Translations under genes and position numbers: made by a program
Notes under the pieces: generated by a model
Told to the model about the DNA's origin: nothing
The model's database searches: none
The model's input: only the letters and a program-made list of their open reading frames with translations
Origin: Megaustenia siamemsis
Taxonomy: Eukaryota; Mollusca; Gastropoda; Stylommatophora; Ariophantidae
NCBI GenBank assembly: GCA_032433765.1
Contig: JAVIAB010000041.1
Span: forward strand, 77,242,335-77,306,334
DNA length: 64,000 nucleotides
Reading direction: 5' to 3'
In this document: in pieces, positions 12,523 through 25,438 of the stretch
Layout: the number at the start of each line of letters is the position of its first letter
Position numbering within the stretch: the first letter of the stretch is position 1

Positions 12523-13367
12523 TATTGCAGTGCTTATCCATAATAGAAACAACTGATCGAGTGTGGTAGGAAGTTATTTAGCGACATATATTTTGTGACA
12601 CACGCTCCATCATGTTTTAAGTACACCGAGTTGTAAAGTCAGTGTCTTGTAACAGTTACAGGCAATAATGGAAAATCGTTGAGTTGTGTAAAGATATAAT
12701 CATGTTTCTATGATTTGATGACAGATGGCTCAAACTGTGTAATTCCTGTAGCTCGCTAGTTATAAACACTTCTACTCCATTGTTTTAATCCAACCCTTCT
12801 ACGTGCGCCCAGCTTGCCTCCCTTTTCCTAGAGACTTATAAGAAAATCTCACCAATCATCGTGCCACTATAAAGAAAAGCGAATCATTTCAAGTGAATAG
12901 CTATGTTTATAACATTCAGAATAAAAAAAAAAAATAATCAACAACAGAAAACCATTTCCCTGGCCCACATTATCGTCTGCTCTCACACACGTCTGCATAG
13001 CCTCTCGACTTCAACTCGACTGACTGACTGACCAACTCTCCTTCTTTGCCCCCTAATTCCACTCTCCCCGCATGCTTTTCACCTGAACTGCCTACCTCAC
13101 GTGTCCTAGTTTATCCTCACTCTGCTTCCTATTAATTCCCCTACCAACATGCTTTACCTCCCCTTGTTCCCCACTAATTCTCACATATCAGTCTTATTAT
13201 GACCCCTTCATTCCGAACCTAATATACTCTACTTTATTGGAAGTTGGGAGTAAAGGAATCTCCTGTTGTTGTATGGCTTTTCTTATTGCCTGAAAACTTT
13301 ATAAAACATCAGGAGACACATACAATAGAGCAACCTTTAATTACATACAAGTTAACAACACTCAAAC
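12523..13367. other. no recognisable feature
   Basis: Non-coding; a pyrimidine-rich stretch runs at about 12990-13210. No ORF, RNA or element ends that I can support. Confidence 0.55.
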
Positions 13368-14714
13368 ATCAACGTGCAAGATACAAACCTGTGTAATCAA
13401 CCAGCAATATAATATCATGTCAATAGTTCACTAATTAACGCTTCCTTATCAACGTACAAGATACAACTGTGTAATCAACCAGCAATATAATATCATGTCA
13501 AGAGTTCACTAATTAACGCTTCCTTATCAACGTACAAGATACAACTGTGTAATCAACCAACAATATAATATCATGTCAAGAGTTCACTAATTAACGCTTC
13601 CTTATCAACGTACAAGATACAAACCTCTGTAATCAACCAACAATGTAATATCATGTCAATAGTCCACTAATTAACGCTTCCTTATCAACGTACAAGATAC
13701 AACTCTGTAATCAACCAACAATATAATATCATGTCAATAGTTCACTAATTAACGCTTCCTTATCAACGTACAAGATACAACTCTGTAATCAACCAACAAT
13801 ATAATATCATGTCAATAGTTCACTAATTAACGCTTCCTTATCAACGTACAAGATACAAACCTCTGTAATCAAGCAACAATATAATATCATGTCAATAGTT
13901 CACTAATTAACGCTTCCTTATCAACGTACAAGATACAAACCTCTGTAATCAACCAACAATATAATATCATGTCAATAGTTCACTAATTAACGCTTCCTCA
14001 TCAACGTACAAGATACAAACCTCTGTAATCAACCAACAATATAATATCATGTCAATAGTTCACTAATTAACGCTTCCTCATCAACGTACAAGATACAACT
14101 CTGTAATCAACCAACAATATAATATCATGTCAATAGTTCACTAATTAACGCTTCCTTATCAACGTACAAGATACAACTCTGTAATCAACCAACAATATAA
14201 TATCATGTCAATAGTTCACTAATTAACGCTTCCTTATCAACGTACAAGATACAACTCTGTAATCAACAAACAATATAATATCATGTCAATAGTTCACTAA
14301 TTAACGCTTCCTTATCAACGTACAAGATACAAACCTCTGTAATCAACCAACAATATAATATCATGTCAATAGTTCACTAATTAACGCTTCCTTATCAACG
14401 TACAAGATACAAACCTCTGTAATCAACCAACAATATAATATCATGTCAATAGTTCACTAATTAACGCTTCCTTATCAACGTACAAGATACAAACCTCTGT
14501 AATCAAGCAACAATATAATATCATGTCAATAGTTCACTAATTAACGCTTCCTTATCAACGTACAAGATGCAAACCTCTGTAATCAAGCAACAATATAATA
14601 TCATGTCAATAGTTCACTAATTAACGCTTCCTTATCAACGTACAAGATACAACTGTGTAATCAAGCAACAATATAATATCATGTCAATAGTTCACTAATT
14701 AACGCTTCCTCATC
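13368..14714. repeat. ~79-bp satellite, about 17 copies
   Basis: Units open ATCAACGTACAAGATACAA and close CACTAATTAACGCTTCCTT. Length alternates between 78 and 80 bp by presence or absence of an extra AC after the ACAA, with very few point differences. High internal identity indicates recent amplification. Confidence 0.97.
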
Positions 14715-14796
14715 AGAGTGGTCAGGGTTCGATCCCCAGAAGTGGGGATTTATTTTCAGACCGGGCGAGGTTCCGGGGTTTGCCCAGCCACTATGT
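14715..14796 (+). mobile_element. possible SINE fragment with B-box
   Basis: Begins at the satellite edge with AGTGGTCAGGGTTCGATCCC, a pol III B-box-like motif. No A box is visible because the sequence starts here, so this is a truncated guess. Confidence 0.4.
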
Positions 14797-15292
14797 CAGG
14801 AAAACATAATAACATCAAAACAAATAACACCAGGGCTAAAACTAAGAATAGCAAAATGTTACATCTTCTCAATATTCCTATATGGTGCAGAAACATGGAC
14901 ATTAGACAAGAAAACAGAACAGAGAATTGAAGTCTTTGAAATGTGGATATATAGAAGAATAGGTAGAATTGGATGGAAGCTAAAAGAAAACAAACGATGA
15001 AGTCTTAAAACAACTAAAAATGAAAAGAGAACTACTAAGCACAGCTCAAATAAGACAAATGCGATTTATGGGCCATGTTAAAAGACATAACAGCCTACTA
15101 AAAGTAATCTTGGTGGGGAAAATACAAGATAAAAGAGGCAGAGACAGACTAAGACTAACATGGACGAGTAACATCAAAAGATGGACACATCAACCTATGA
15201 CAACCTGTACCATCAAAGCAAGAGACTGAGCAGAATGGCGCTCCATGGTAGCCAACCTTCGTTGCGGAGACGGCACTCGATGATGATGATGA
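14797..15292 (+). mobile_element. LINE family A, 3' end
   Basis: Matches the 3362-3817 part of the first LINE: ALLMW-type segment, then MKRELLSTAQIRQMRFMGHV, KVILVGKIQDKRGR and a WRSMVANLRCGDGTR terminus, ending in GATGATGATGATG. 5'-truncated. It is the LINE portion of the left arm of an inverted duplication with 17652-18250. Confidence 0.85.
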
Positions 15293-15515
15293 AGATCAAC
15301 ACGTCATCAACATTATTTCGATAAACAAATATAAGGACAATACAACAACATGTGTATTCTGTCTCATACAGGAACAATTACAATAATATTGCATACATCA
15401 TATGTATCATCATCATCTAGTTTCGTGAGCTTGCCCTACGTACAGTGGCATATATGACTTATGAGCAGGATCTCTGACTGACACTGTTGTCAAGTTCAAA
15501 GTCACTTTAATATCT
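14910..15515. repeat. left arm of inverted duplication
   Basis: Inverse copy of 17652-18250. The shared part includes about 220 bp after the LINE tail (from AAGATCAACACG to TTTAATATCTC), i.e. flanking sequence that is not part of the LINE. Confidence 0.85.
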
Positions 15516-16320
15516 CTAATTCACTAACTACTATCTTCTTGGTCTACTCTTGTTTCCTTTTCCTGTTCGTTTCTTTATGTTTTCTTTTAAAGGACTTGTT
15601 CCTTAGCTTATCTCTCAATTTCTGATCGCATCTCCCAGGCTGTTGTTCTAATACAATTATTACAATTAAGACACCGAATTAAAAATGTGCCAGTGGTATG
15701 ATTGGATATTTCTTCATGAACACTTAGAAGTAAATGTCTGAGAAAACATGCTATACCCTGCATTAGAATATGTAAATGGACAACAGCTATAATTCCTCAA
15801 CATGACAAGATACAAACAAGTAAACATGATGCACACACCTACAAACAAAATATTAAGAAAACAAAGTGAGAACATTGCAGGAAACGTGTAAACAGAAATC
15901 TAGAAACTCTTGGAAACGCAAATGAAGAAGTCATCAATCAAAGGACAAGAAGAACGTGCTCCATTTGTTCCTATTAGAGCTGAAAAGGACAAAAAGAGGG
16001 ATAATTAGAATCGTATGTGTGTAAGCTTAACATATAAAATATACTTTAAATAAAAGGGCGGGCGAAAAGTATCTAAATTAATAGAAATGGCAAAATATTG
16101 TGGTATAATTTAAACAGGTTTACAAAGTTACTTGTTTGTAAATTCTTTTCTTTAAGAACATATTTGTTTCAAATAACTCATTGTTCATTTTTCCACACAT
16201 TCGTTGTATTAGTTTAATGTCTTGTTGCAACTAATTCATGTGAGGTGCGCGTGGCCGTGCGACTAAAACCACTATTTCATTGGCTGCAGCCGGCCCATAT
16301 GGCATAGACGCAGATACTCT
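15516..16320. other. no recognisable feature
   Basis: Spacer inside the inverted duplication; no ORF or repeat identified. Confidence 0.55.
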
Positions 16321-16324
16321 TTCT

Positions 16325-16640
16325 CTTGGTGCCTCGGTAGCCTAGTTGGGTAAACCACCCGACTGGACTACCGACGTTCGGACAACCCGTGTTCGATTCC
16401 CGCTTGGAGCAGTGTGAGTTGTACTCGTGGTTGGAAAAATAAAAATACCTCACGGTCGACCCAGCCGTTGGCAGAAATGGGTACCAGGGTATTATCCTGA
16501 GACGGTGAGGAATGTTGCCTCGCATCTGAATTTCGATGCTTGAGGCGACACTATACAGAAATCTCCGAACATTTATGGATAGGCGGCCGAGCACATGTGG
16601 ATGTAAACTCGCGTACTAAGACGCCGGTTCAAGTCTCGAA
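16325..16640 (+). mobile_element. tRNA-derived SINE (second family)
   Basis: Head contains an A-box-like GGTAGCCTAGTTGGG and, 50 bp on, a B box GTGTTCGATTCCC. The body has GGTACCAGGGTATTATCC. A 5'-truncated relative sits at 17137-17240 with the shared CCGACGTTCGG and GTTCGA blocks. The spacing and the long non-tRNA body argue for a SINE, not a tRNA gene. Confidence 0.7.
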
Positions 16641-16659
16641 CTTGACCTTTACCTTTACT

Positions 16660-17141
16660 CTTACTCTTATCTAAATTTTTCTTCTAGCAGTTTTCAATCC
16701 TTGTAAAGATCTTTTTACCAAATCTCGCCATTTGTCTCTGTTATGTACAAGCAACACTATCTCATTGAAGGAGCCGATTCCTACTGCTCTTGCCTCTCAT
16801 ATCAATGTTCTTCTCAGTGTCTCTCTGGGTCGACCTCTTTCCCTCTACCTGTTATTTACCACATGAGGTCTTGCTATTTGGTTATTATCTCTCTTTATCT
16901 TATGTCCAACATATGACAATCGTCGTCTTTTCTTGATTACTGAAGATATTAGTGGTTGATTAGCGATTTCTCTAATTTCCTCGTTTGTTTTGAATTCCTT
17001 CAACGCTATACCAAGTATTTTCCTTAGACATTTATTATCGAATGCGTTCAACTTTGATCCCATATCTCTTGTTGTTTTTAGCTCTCACATGCATATGTAA
17101 TGGTTGATAATACCATTGATTTGAATAGTCTAAGTATTGCC
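16660..17141 (-). mobile_element. LINE 3' fragment (family B)
   Basis: Minus frame reading KLNAFDNKCLRKILGIA, TNEEIREIANQPLISS and KKRRRLSYVGH, i.e. the C-terminal domain of the same LINE found whole-ended at 31553-32134. It is cut at its 5' side where a SINE fragment (17137-17240) begins. Confidence 0.8.
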
Positions 17142-17240
17142 GACGTTCGGTGTTCGAAATCCGCGGTAGAGAGAAATGTTGATGTTTTTTTTTTTCTATC
17201 GGGGATGAAATAAAAATCCTGAGTCTCACACGTCGTGATG
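17137..17240 (+). mobile_element. truncated SINE (second family)
   Basis: CCGACGTTCGG followed by GTTCGAAATCC and GAAATAAAAATCC, alignable to 16370-16445 of the fuller copy. 17241-17651 has no further recognised feature. Confidence 0.5.
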
Positions 17241-17651
17241 ACTGATTTGACTAAGCGGCCTTTATCCCTCCATTCTTTATCCCATACATTTAAAAACCCG
17301 TGAATTGATGACACTATTGTGTCGTATATTACGACAGTAATGAACATCATGTTCATGTTTACACCGTCTGCGACCTCACTGTGCTGATTATCAAAGTTCT
17401 ACCCCACACAAAGAACCTTCATCTCCTGTGCTCTTTGTCAGTGTCTGCTTGCTTTTGCAATTGTTAACCATCCACCCTTGTTCCATGCCATGACATTTCG
17501 TGTGACGTCTATTCCCTTAATTATCATGTTTGTCTTTAATTTATGCCAAATAATCATCCAACCTCACCTCTTCTATTTTACCAATATCACCTCGATTTCT
17601 GTATTATTCTTAACTGTAACAGTGGTCCAATAAAATAACATGTTCTTCGGA

Positions 17652-18250
17652 GATATTAAATTGACTTTGAACTTGACAACAGTGTCAGTCAGAGATCCTG
17701 CTCATAAGTCATATATGCCACTGTACGTAGGGCAAGCTCACGAAACTAGATGATGATGATACATATGATGTATGCAATATTATTGTAATTATTCCTGTAT
17801 GAAACAGAATATACATGTTGTTGTATTGTCCTTATATTTGTTTATCCAAATAATGTAGATGACATGTTGATCTTCATCATCATCATCGAGTGCCGTCTCC
17901 GCAACGAAGGTTGGCTACCATGGAGCGCCATTCTGCTCAGTCTCTTGCTTTGATAGTGCAGGTTGTCATAGGATGATGTGTCTATCTTTTGATGTTACTC
18001 GTCCATGTTAGTCTTGGTCTGCCTCTGCCTCTTTTACCTTGTATTTTCCCCTCCAGGAATACTTTTAGTAGGCTATTATGTCTTTTAACATGGTCCAGAA
18101 ATCGCATTTGTCTTATTTGGATTGTGCTTAGTAGTTCTCTTTTCATTTTTAGTTGTTTTAAGACTCCATCGTTTGTTTTCTTTTCCTTCCATCCAATTCT
18201 ACCTATTCTTCTCTATATTCACATTTCAAAGGCTTCAATTCTCTGTTCAG
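17652..18250. repeat. right arm of inverted duplication (LINE A on minus, 17878-18250)
   Basis: Reverse complement of 14910-15515. It carries the LINE family A 3' end on the minus strand (CATCATCATCATCGAGTGCC at its 3' tip) plus the same outside flank, which ends at GAGATATTAAA. 18251-18689 shows no recognisable gene. Confidence 0.85.
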
Positions 18251-18689
18251 GTGAGGTCATGTACCCCGTGCTTTCACTAGCCCATAGCTTGGTAGCGACA
18301 CACTGAGATGCAACTGGTGCATTATTACATTTATTACTAGACAACCAAAAAAGCAGGTAAGTAGTGTTTTCTATTATTATACAGCGCTTAGCTGTATGTA
18401 CTTGTAGCATGTTTCATTTCTTTACATTTGAATTAGTTTGATGTCATAGTGGCTACATGTAGATAGTTTTTTTACTGTGTTCTTGATGATCTGTTTCAAT
18501 GATTTGTGCGACAGTCTGGTTGTGAAAAGGTGTGCTGCTATCCCCGTTGTATTGATGATTGCTGTGACGGTGGATGGGGCGGAGGAATCAGAAATGATCA
18601 ACAGCTCCCAAAGCAAAAACAGCAAAGTATGTGGTACACAAGAGACATATTTAGGGCACAAAAGAATAACATGGCTCAAAACCGTCAAA

Positions 18690-18805
18690 GAGATTGGAGC
18701 CTCATCACGTACTATTCCAAAGAAAGCCATGTAGAGCGGAATGGCGTTCCATGGTAGCCAACCTTCAATACGGAGACGGGACTCAATGTTGATGATGATA
18801 GTTAT
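18690..18805 (+). mobile_element. LINE family A, extreme 3' end
   Basis: Contains the conserved terminal block ATGGCGTTCCATGGTAGCC and ends in GATGATGATAG. Only about 110 bp. 18806-19245 holds nothing recognised. Confidence 0.7.
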
Positions 18806-19249
18806 ATATGATGCTACGATCGTTTTAATGCTCTTCTTTAGGGCAAGCAACTGCGTAGAGCTAGTGATAGGAGCAATACAGCGCAGAAATATACTAACAA
18901 ATGTTAATCACACTTTTATAAGCTGAAAAAGTATACATAAACAAAGGAGAAAGAGATTCAATAAATTAATGTGAACATGTGAAGCTTAAAAATAATTAGG
19001 ATAATTCGTGAGCAGTTTGCCGCTGACGAAAAATATGGTTGGAAAAATGTGAAATGAAAATACATTCAATGGTGGAATGTACAATCAAAGAAGATGTGAG
19101 AGGACAAAATAAAAACGACGCATGTATCAACAACAAACATTAATCAGACTGCAGTAGGACTTTGAGAGACGAAGGAATGTAATGTAATAGCTTTTCGCGG
19201 AATCAATCCCGATACGGCGTCCAGATTCATAAATGTAAGTAAACTTACA

Positions 19250-19745
19250 CCGCTTGCATATCTTCTACTTCTTTCTTTCCTCATCAGCCTTTCAGCATCG
19301 AGGGGAGATATAATTTGCGGTCTTTTGCTCTTCTGTTCATCTCTGCTGCTGTTATGTTACCTAATGCTTCTAATAGTCCATCGATCCATCTTTTTCGTGG
19401 TCGATTCTTTGGTCTGGTGTTCTCACAACGTTTGTTGAAGGCTCGTTATGTTGTGTTTTGATCTTTCTGCCTTGTCACGTGGCCAAACCATTTTATTTGG
19501 TGTTTCCTTATATATTCTATGGCGGGGGCTATTCCTAGCTTTTTTCTCAATTCGTCATTTCTGATCTTATCTCTCAGACTGCTTCCTGTCATTCGTCTAA
19601 CACATTTCATCTCAGAAGAGGCTATTTTTCTTATAGTTCTTTCATCTAGGGTCCAGGTCTGGCATTGGTGGCACAACTTTCGGATGAACATTACATTGTA
19701 GAGTGCTCGTTTTGCCTCCAGAGTTATTTCCTTCTTGGACAATGG
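19250..19745 (-). mobile_element. LINE 3' fragment (family E)
   Basis: Minus-strand frame with KKEITLEAKRALYNVMFIRK, CQTWTLDERT, MKCVRRMTG and HQIKWFGHVTR: the C-terminal region after the RT of a non-LTR element. Several stops downstream; a fossil. Confidence 0.8.
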
Positions 19746-19869
19746 TGGTGATTAATGTCCAATGACTTGACAAGCTGATTACATATGATGGCATAAATAA
19801 TGTTGCTCGATGTACATGTAAATCCCTCTCTGATCTCACAAAGAACATTGAGAAGGAGAAACATATCTG

Positions 19870-20640
19870 TCAAGAGGACGAGGTTGCAAGTATTGTATAC
19901 GTTGCTGGATCGCTCCCCGATGGCTTTGGGGGCGGGGTAACAGGTAGGCGGCTCATAACAAGCTTGTCACGAAGGTTGCGGTCACGCTTGAAGGTCACTA
20001 ATGTGGGGTCGGGGAAGAGAAGACGGGTAGGTGGGTCAGACAGGAGAATGGAGATATATCAGTGAAAGATCCTAATCACCGAGTAGTGGTGAGGGTGTAG
20101 GGTAAAGGCGAGCACTACTCTGTCAGCAGGGGGACGTATGAGAGCAGAATGGCGTGAGGTGCCGAGAACACGTCGGAGGGCAGGTGGGAAAGCACTTCAG
20201 GTTAGAGGCGTCGGCGGAAGATGTCGAGCATCAGGTGGGCATTATGTAGGAAATCTTCATCGTTCTGGCAAAGGCGACGAAGCCTCGGGAGCTGCGAATA
20301 GGGAAGGGAGTTCTTTCGGGATGTCAGATAGTAAGAGTCGTAGCAGAAGAAACAATAGGAATCAGTAGGTTTGTAGAAGACCGTGGTGAGTAGACACGAG
20401 ACACCTAATGAAACTCTCATGTCTAGGAAAGATACAGAGGAGGTGGAAATGCGGGAGGTGATGTGGTTGAGGGGTGAGGTGGGTATGTTGAACATACTCG
20501 ATGAAACGGGTGAAGGGCAAAGAGAAAAGATATCAGACACCTTAAGAGAACGACTTGGCAGAAGGTGAACAAAAGAAATGATAAAGTACAGTCGAGATCG
20601 AAAGTTGTGGAGAGACATGATCACCATCGCCAGCAGGCAT
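19870..20640 (-). mobile_element. Penelope-like element RT fragment
   Basis: Minus-strand reading of a Penelope-like reverse transcriptase C-terminal half: SVSFLDMRVSLG, TTVFYKPTDS, NSLPYSQLPRLRRLC, then, in another frame, FPDPTLVTFKRDRNLRD. Order and motifs match the copies at 32880-33745 and 55340-56150. No endonuclease motif is visible. Frameshifts separate the pieces. Confidence 0.8.
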
Positions 20641-22185
20641 GGTACGCGGTGATGATGATATTTCTATCTCTATCTAAATGCTTCTTCCCAACAAATATTC
20701 TTATATTATGACAATATATCTCCCATTAATGTTTTCGTCATTCGATTATCACACACATTTCGTTACATGACAACTCACTTCATCAATTGTTTTATTTTTT
20801 ATTCAGTTTACTTTTATCATTCACAAAATAGTTGAACAATAACTAGCTATTAAGTAATGAAGAAAATTAAACATATTACTTCATTTTAACTATTTGAAGA
20901 CGGGAAGCTTCGCACATTTGTATGTGAATATGTGTCTGATAGATGTTATTTAGGAGTTGGGTCAGCTTGGTTTGTTCTCACTTTTACGTGTCAACATATC
21001 GTGTCCCCTAACTTGGAGTAAAGCCAAATCTTACATCAGATTTATTTATTTCCCACTTCACTCTATTAGTTGTGTTTTCATAGTCCTGTCACTGCGTGCA
21101 TACGGTCACTGCTGCATTCTACAGGTGGTCTTGTTGAAACATCTGCTACAATATTAGCAGATTTAATTTATCCACATTGGCTAATTAAGTGATCTCATAG
21201 ACTTAGTTTGATGCATAGAACATGTTTTTATATCACTGTGGTTACTGAAAGGGTGATTTAAAATAAAATAATACGACGCTGTGGGCGAGAACTGTATAAG
21301 TGAATGATTAAGTCTGTAGTGAAAACAATCAACACATAAAGTTATTGTAAAGCTGAAATAACAACAGGTGGGATCATACTATAGTTTAACTAGTGCTGTG
21401 TTACAAAGCTTACTTGAAACGAACTCTTCTTAGTGGCTTATTGAAAACATTTTAAAAAGAAAATAGTCAAATGTTTGAGTCCGGCGACAGGTATCGTGGT
21501 TGTAAAAAAAACAAATAGACATTTGTGTCCAGACTTAATCTAGTGACACATTCCAACAACTAAAGAAGGACGTGTAATATCTGTATAGGAGGAAATATCT
21601 ATCTCAGAAGACCAGAATTTGTCACCAACTGAATTGTACTGGTAGTGAGATTGGGGAAGGTTTTCTGCATTTTATTGAGATTTACAAACAGGGACAAATA
21701 TTATCTCCAAATATGAACAGTTGTAGGTGGAGCATTGTCTAAAGAAACGTATCAGTCCCCCCCTCCTCCCCCATGTGTTTCTAATGGTAGTTTTCACTTC
21801 CCTGTCAGACACTGTCATATGAGATTGCGCTGGGGGGGGGGGGCATAAAATGGCGGTTCTTTCTCTGCCTGGTAAAAGAGAAAGTGTGATTTCAATATGC
21901 AGTGTGTTTCTGTATGAGGATTCTTTGGTGGAATATACCAAGCTCAAGGCGTATCCACGCGCTGAAGAGATGTATGACTGCGGTTAGCCAGTCTTTAATG
22001 TTGGGACGACATGTAGGTCGTGCGACCAAGTGAGTCTAGACTATTCCCACTTTCAGCGACAAAATCAACAATGACGACTAGAAGTTGAAGCACTACTAGG
22101 TCTAAAGTATGTATGCATTACATACTGAACTGTGCCTCAATAAAGTCGGTCCATTCTTGATGATCTACTGTGCGGCGCCAATATA
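20641..22185. other. no recognisable feature
   Basis: 1.5 kb without a supportable gene. Short C-run at 21757-21772 and G-run at 21830-21843 only. Confidence 0.55.
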
Positions 22186-22189
22186 ATGA

Positions 22190-22445
22190 TTTTGCAAGAA
22201 GTACTTCTTGGTGATAGGACAGTTAGTGCCCCTGGATTTCACTGTTTCTACAACAGACTACACCTTGGACACGTCATCCCTGTACGAAACAACATGGTGG
22301 CAGTTGAGGTTGATATGTCTGAGTGGGACAGTGAAGACTTTTAGGTACATAGACCCGACGCTGGTATCTTCCATTTTCGCACCTGTATGCATGTTCAATC
22401 TACTAGGATTCCATGTCAGTGACCACTCTACATGTTTCATTATAT
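22190..22445 (+). mobile_element. Jockey-like LINE endonuclease, internally deleted
   Basis: Start of the apurinic-type endonuclease (LQEV, then GFHCFYN and TTWWQLRLICL) joined directly to its end (TLVSSIFAPV, LLGFHVSDHST). The same LINE on the minus strand at 45290-50012 has about 75 more residues between those parts. A deletion derivative. Confidence 0.75.
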
Positions 22446-22838
22446 AAAGGCAGGAATAGAAGACATACAAATACGCTCAATACCTTTCATTATGAGATCT
22501 GAGAACGGACCAGGGCGTCATTAGCCAAATCAGATATTTTTCTTATATTTAGACGACCAAGACAATTAGGCATATTTTGATAAATAGTTACTGTCATTAA
22601 AACATCTAGCATTTAGTCTGTTCTTTCCTTTATGTTCACTATTAAGAATAAGAAGGGATGGTTGAGATACCCTCTTTTTATCAGTTTGAATCTTATCTTC
22701 TAAGGGCAGGAGGAAAATAGTGTCTTTTCTAGTAGTTGATGAATAAAGTCATACATTTCATTGTAATTACTCACTACACGTAGCACAAATATAACTAACA
22801 CACGGTCACAACTTCACTAACAGAAACAATGCAAAAAA

Positions 22839-22883
<45 letters not shown>

Positions 22884-23614
22884 CAAATTTCGACAACAAT
22901 GAACGTGAAAGAAAGACCAAGAAAGCTCTTTAGCGAAAGAAGGTTTCCCTAGTACGCTTATGTCACAGCTCTCATTGAAGTCACTAACTTGGTTATAACC
23001 AAACGTTGTCATAGCAATGCAACATGAAGTCGACAGGTTATGGAAGCTCCTAGCGAAGACCACACAACTCAATGCTGCGGTCAACATGTAAACAGGTTCT
23101 TTTCTAATCTCTAAATGAACATACTTACATATACTAGCTTATTGCTTGTCTATATTATAATTTTTAGATAGCCGGGCTTCACAAATAGTCTACCTAGCCA
23201 AGAATATGCGCCTTTATATATATATATATATGAGTTTGTGTAAGTTTTTTGAGTAGTGTTTCAAGTATACGACAACCTAAACGGTGAGGCACAGACACCT
23301 ATTATTACATATCGAATGATTAAGTTAGGGAGAGGTGGACAGAGGGATGAAAGATGGGATGACGAGATGAGAAAGAGATATGTTACGTGTCAATATAGAG
23401 AAATAATTGTAAAATTTAAAAATACATGTTAAATTTAACTGGTGGCTGTCGCTCTGCTCGTGGTCGAAGATTGCTAAAAAATGTCGGGGAGAGAAAAGCC
23501 ACATCGAAAATCAGTCACGTATTAAAACCAGAGGCGACGAGTATTAGGCAATCAAGCTAGACGTAGACTCTAGGTTTTAAAAGTGACCAGACTCAGCCGA
23601 CATAAGTAGTAAGG
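22446..23614. other. no gene; poly(A) and short (TA) tracts
   Basis: A 39-bp A-run at 22842-22880 and a (TA)7 at 23217-23231. No coding or element ends recognised. Confidence 0.6.
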
Positions 23615-24204
23615 TGCAGGGTTTTCGCTTACCAAACGTACGTAAGCTTGCACCAAAGAACAAGGTTTTGCACCGATACCGCACGAAACATGTATTTTTT
23701 TGGCATCAAATCCGTGCAAAAGTCCGATAATCGGCTTATCTCGGTGGTCGTGCGGTGGGGCGTGACGGCGTGCCGCGGCGCGGGTCTTTGCACCAAAATG
23801 TTCTCGATGCTGCACCGAAAACGCACGAAATGCACCGTTGAAAAAAAATGAAATAAAAAAATATATATATATTTTTTTTTCATCCGCCAATTCGTGGAAA
23901 ATTTTGGAAATTTTTTTTTAAATTTTTTTGGGGGGGTCCGACACTTTGTCGATATCTGAGGTAAGAAGGCTGAAAAAAGGGGGGGGGGGGATTATGTCAA
24001 GGGCTGACAAAGGGGGGATTGTGTCAAAGGGGGGATTATGGGTGGCTTGTGTGCCCGGCTGACGTGGACAGATGAAAAAAGGATGAAATATTGAAAGAGT
24101 AAAGATGTGAAAGATGTAAATTTTAAAAATTATTTTAAAAAATAAAAAAATAATAAAAAAAAAAAATTAATTAAAAAGAAAAAATTATAATTTTAAAAAG
24201 TCTC

Positions 24205-24275
24205 CCACCGGGATTCGAACACCAGTCTCCAAACAACACGTCTGAAGACCTACCACTACGCTACAGACGACCATA
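24205..24275 (-). other. tRNA-like sequence, left arm
   Basis: On the minus strand: A-box-like TAGCGTAGTGGTAGG and B-box GGTGTTCGAATCCCGG. The acceptor ends pair only partly and the T-arm has an extra base, so a functional tRNA is unlikely. The mirror copy is at 31068-31143. Confidence 0.55.
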
Positions 24276-24769
24276 TAATTAGAGGCTAAATGAGCCAGGT
24301 GACTCGTGACGCTTTGTTGGTGCTCGACAGCTATCACTCGCGGACTAGGTAAATATTGTTTCCGATGGAAAAAAAGCGAAGTAGAAATTTAAAATGTGTT
24401 ATTTACGTTTAAGAATATTAAAATGAACGATTAATTTATTTAAAATGAACGCGATTTCCAGAGTTGCCCAGTGTTCTGCTTGTTAGAAGACATTATAGTT
24501 GTAGTAAGGTGGCGTAGGTTCTTTTATTCAGGTTGTTACAGGACCACCTAATGTCCACACTCATCGATAGTAGGTGTGGGTGTGTGGTTTTTGGTCTCGC
24601 CAAACTAGCCGTGGTCTCAACCCGATTGAAAAGAAAAAGGACTTATTTTAAAAATGATAAAAATCAATATTTAAAAAAACTTAAATGAAGGGAAATTTAA
24701 AAATATATGTCGGCTTTCGCGGGTGGAGCGATTTTATTGATTGAAGTGGTATCGCTGTTCACTTAACAT

Positions 24770-25278
24770 CATCATGTGATACCCTCAACAGCATCATCAT
24801 CATGTGCCACCCTCAACAGCATCATCAACATTTACCCTTCATGTCCTATCATCATCATGCAGCACAAAGTATCAAGCCGATTATTAGTGTCTACATTTTA
24901 GTGACACATCATCATGTGCCACCCTCAACAGCATCATCATCATGTGCCACCCTCAACAGCATCATCAACATGTAACCTTCATGTTCTATCATCATTATGC
25001 CACACAAAGTATCAAGCCGATTATTAGTGTCTACATTTTTAGTGACACATCATCATCATGTGCCACACTCAAAAGCATCATCATCATGTTCCACCCTCAA
25101 CAAAATAATCAACATGTACCCTTCATGTCCTATCATCATCATGCCACACAAAGTATCAAGCCGATTATTAGTGTCTACATTTTAGTGACACATCATCATC
25201 ATGTGTCACCCTCAACAACATCATCAATATGTACCCTTCATGTCATATCATCATCATGCCACATAAAGTATCAAACGG
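24770..25278. repeat. ~120-145-bp tandem block, left arm
   Basis: About four imperfect units with CATCATCATGTGCCACCC and GTATCAAGCCGATTATTAG, embedded (CAT)n runs. The right-arm counterpart at 30260-30595 has about three units. A (CT)n microsatellite follows at 25289-25328. Confidence 0.9.
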
Positions 25279-25287
25279 CGAAATTCT

Positions 25288-25335
<48 letters not shown>

Positions 25336-25438
25336 GTAGCGGTGTTATTGTATGACGGTCCTGAAAACATTGTAACTAAAGAGGAGTGGTATTGTAGATT
25401 TGGTTGAATGGTCGGCTCGTGGTACTTGATGACGGGTA

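Noticed and set aside
18477..18734. Overlapping small ORFs with cysteines
   Set aside because: Two frames are open by chance; one holds the LINE family A terminus, and no splice or domain pattern supports a gene.
24205..24275. Functional tRNA gene
   Set aside because: Acceptor stem pairs poorly and the T-arm has an extra base; the mirrored copy has lost the 5' half.
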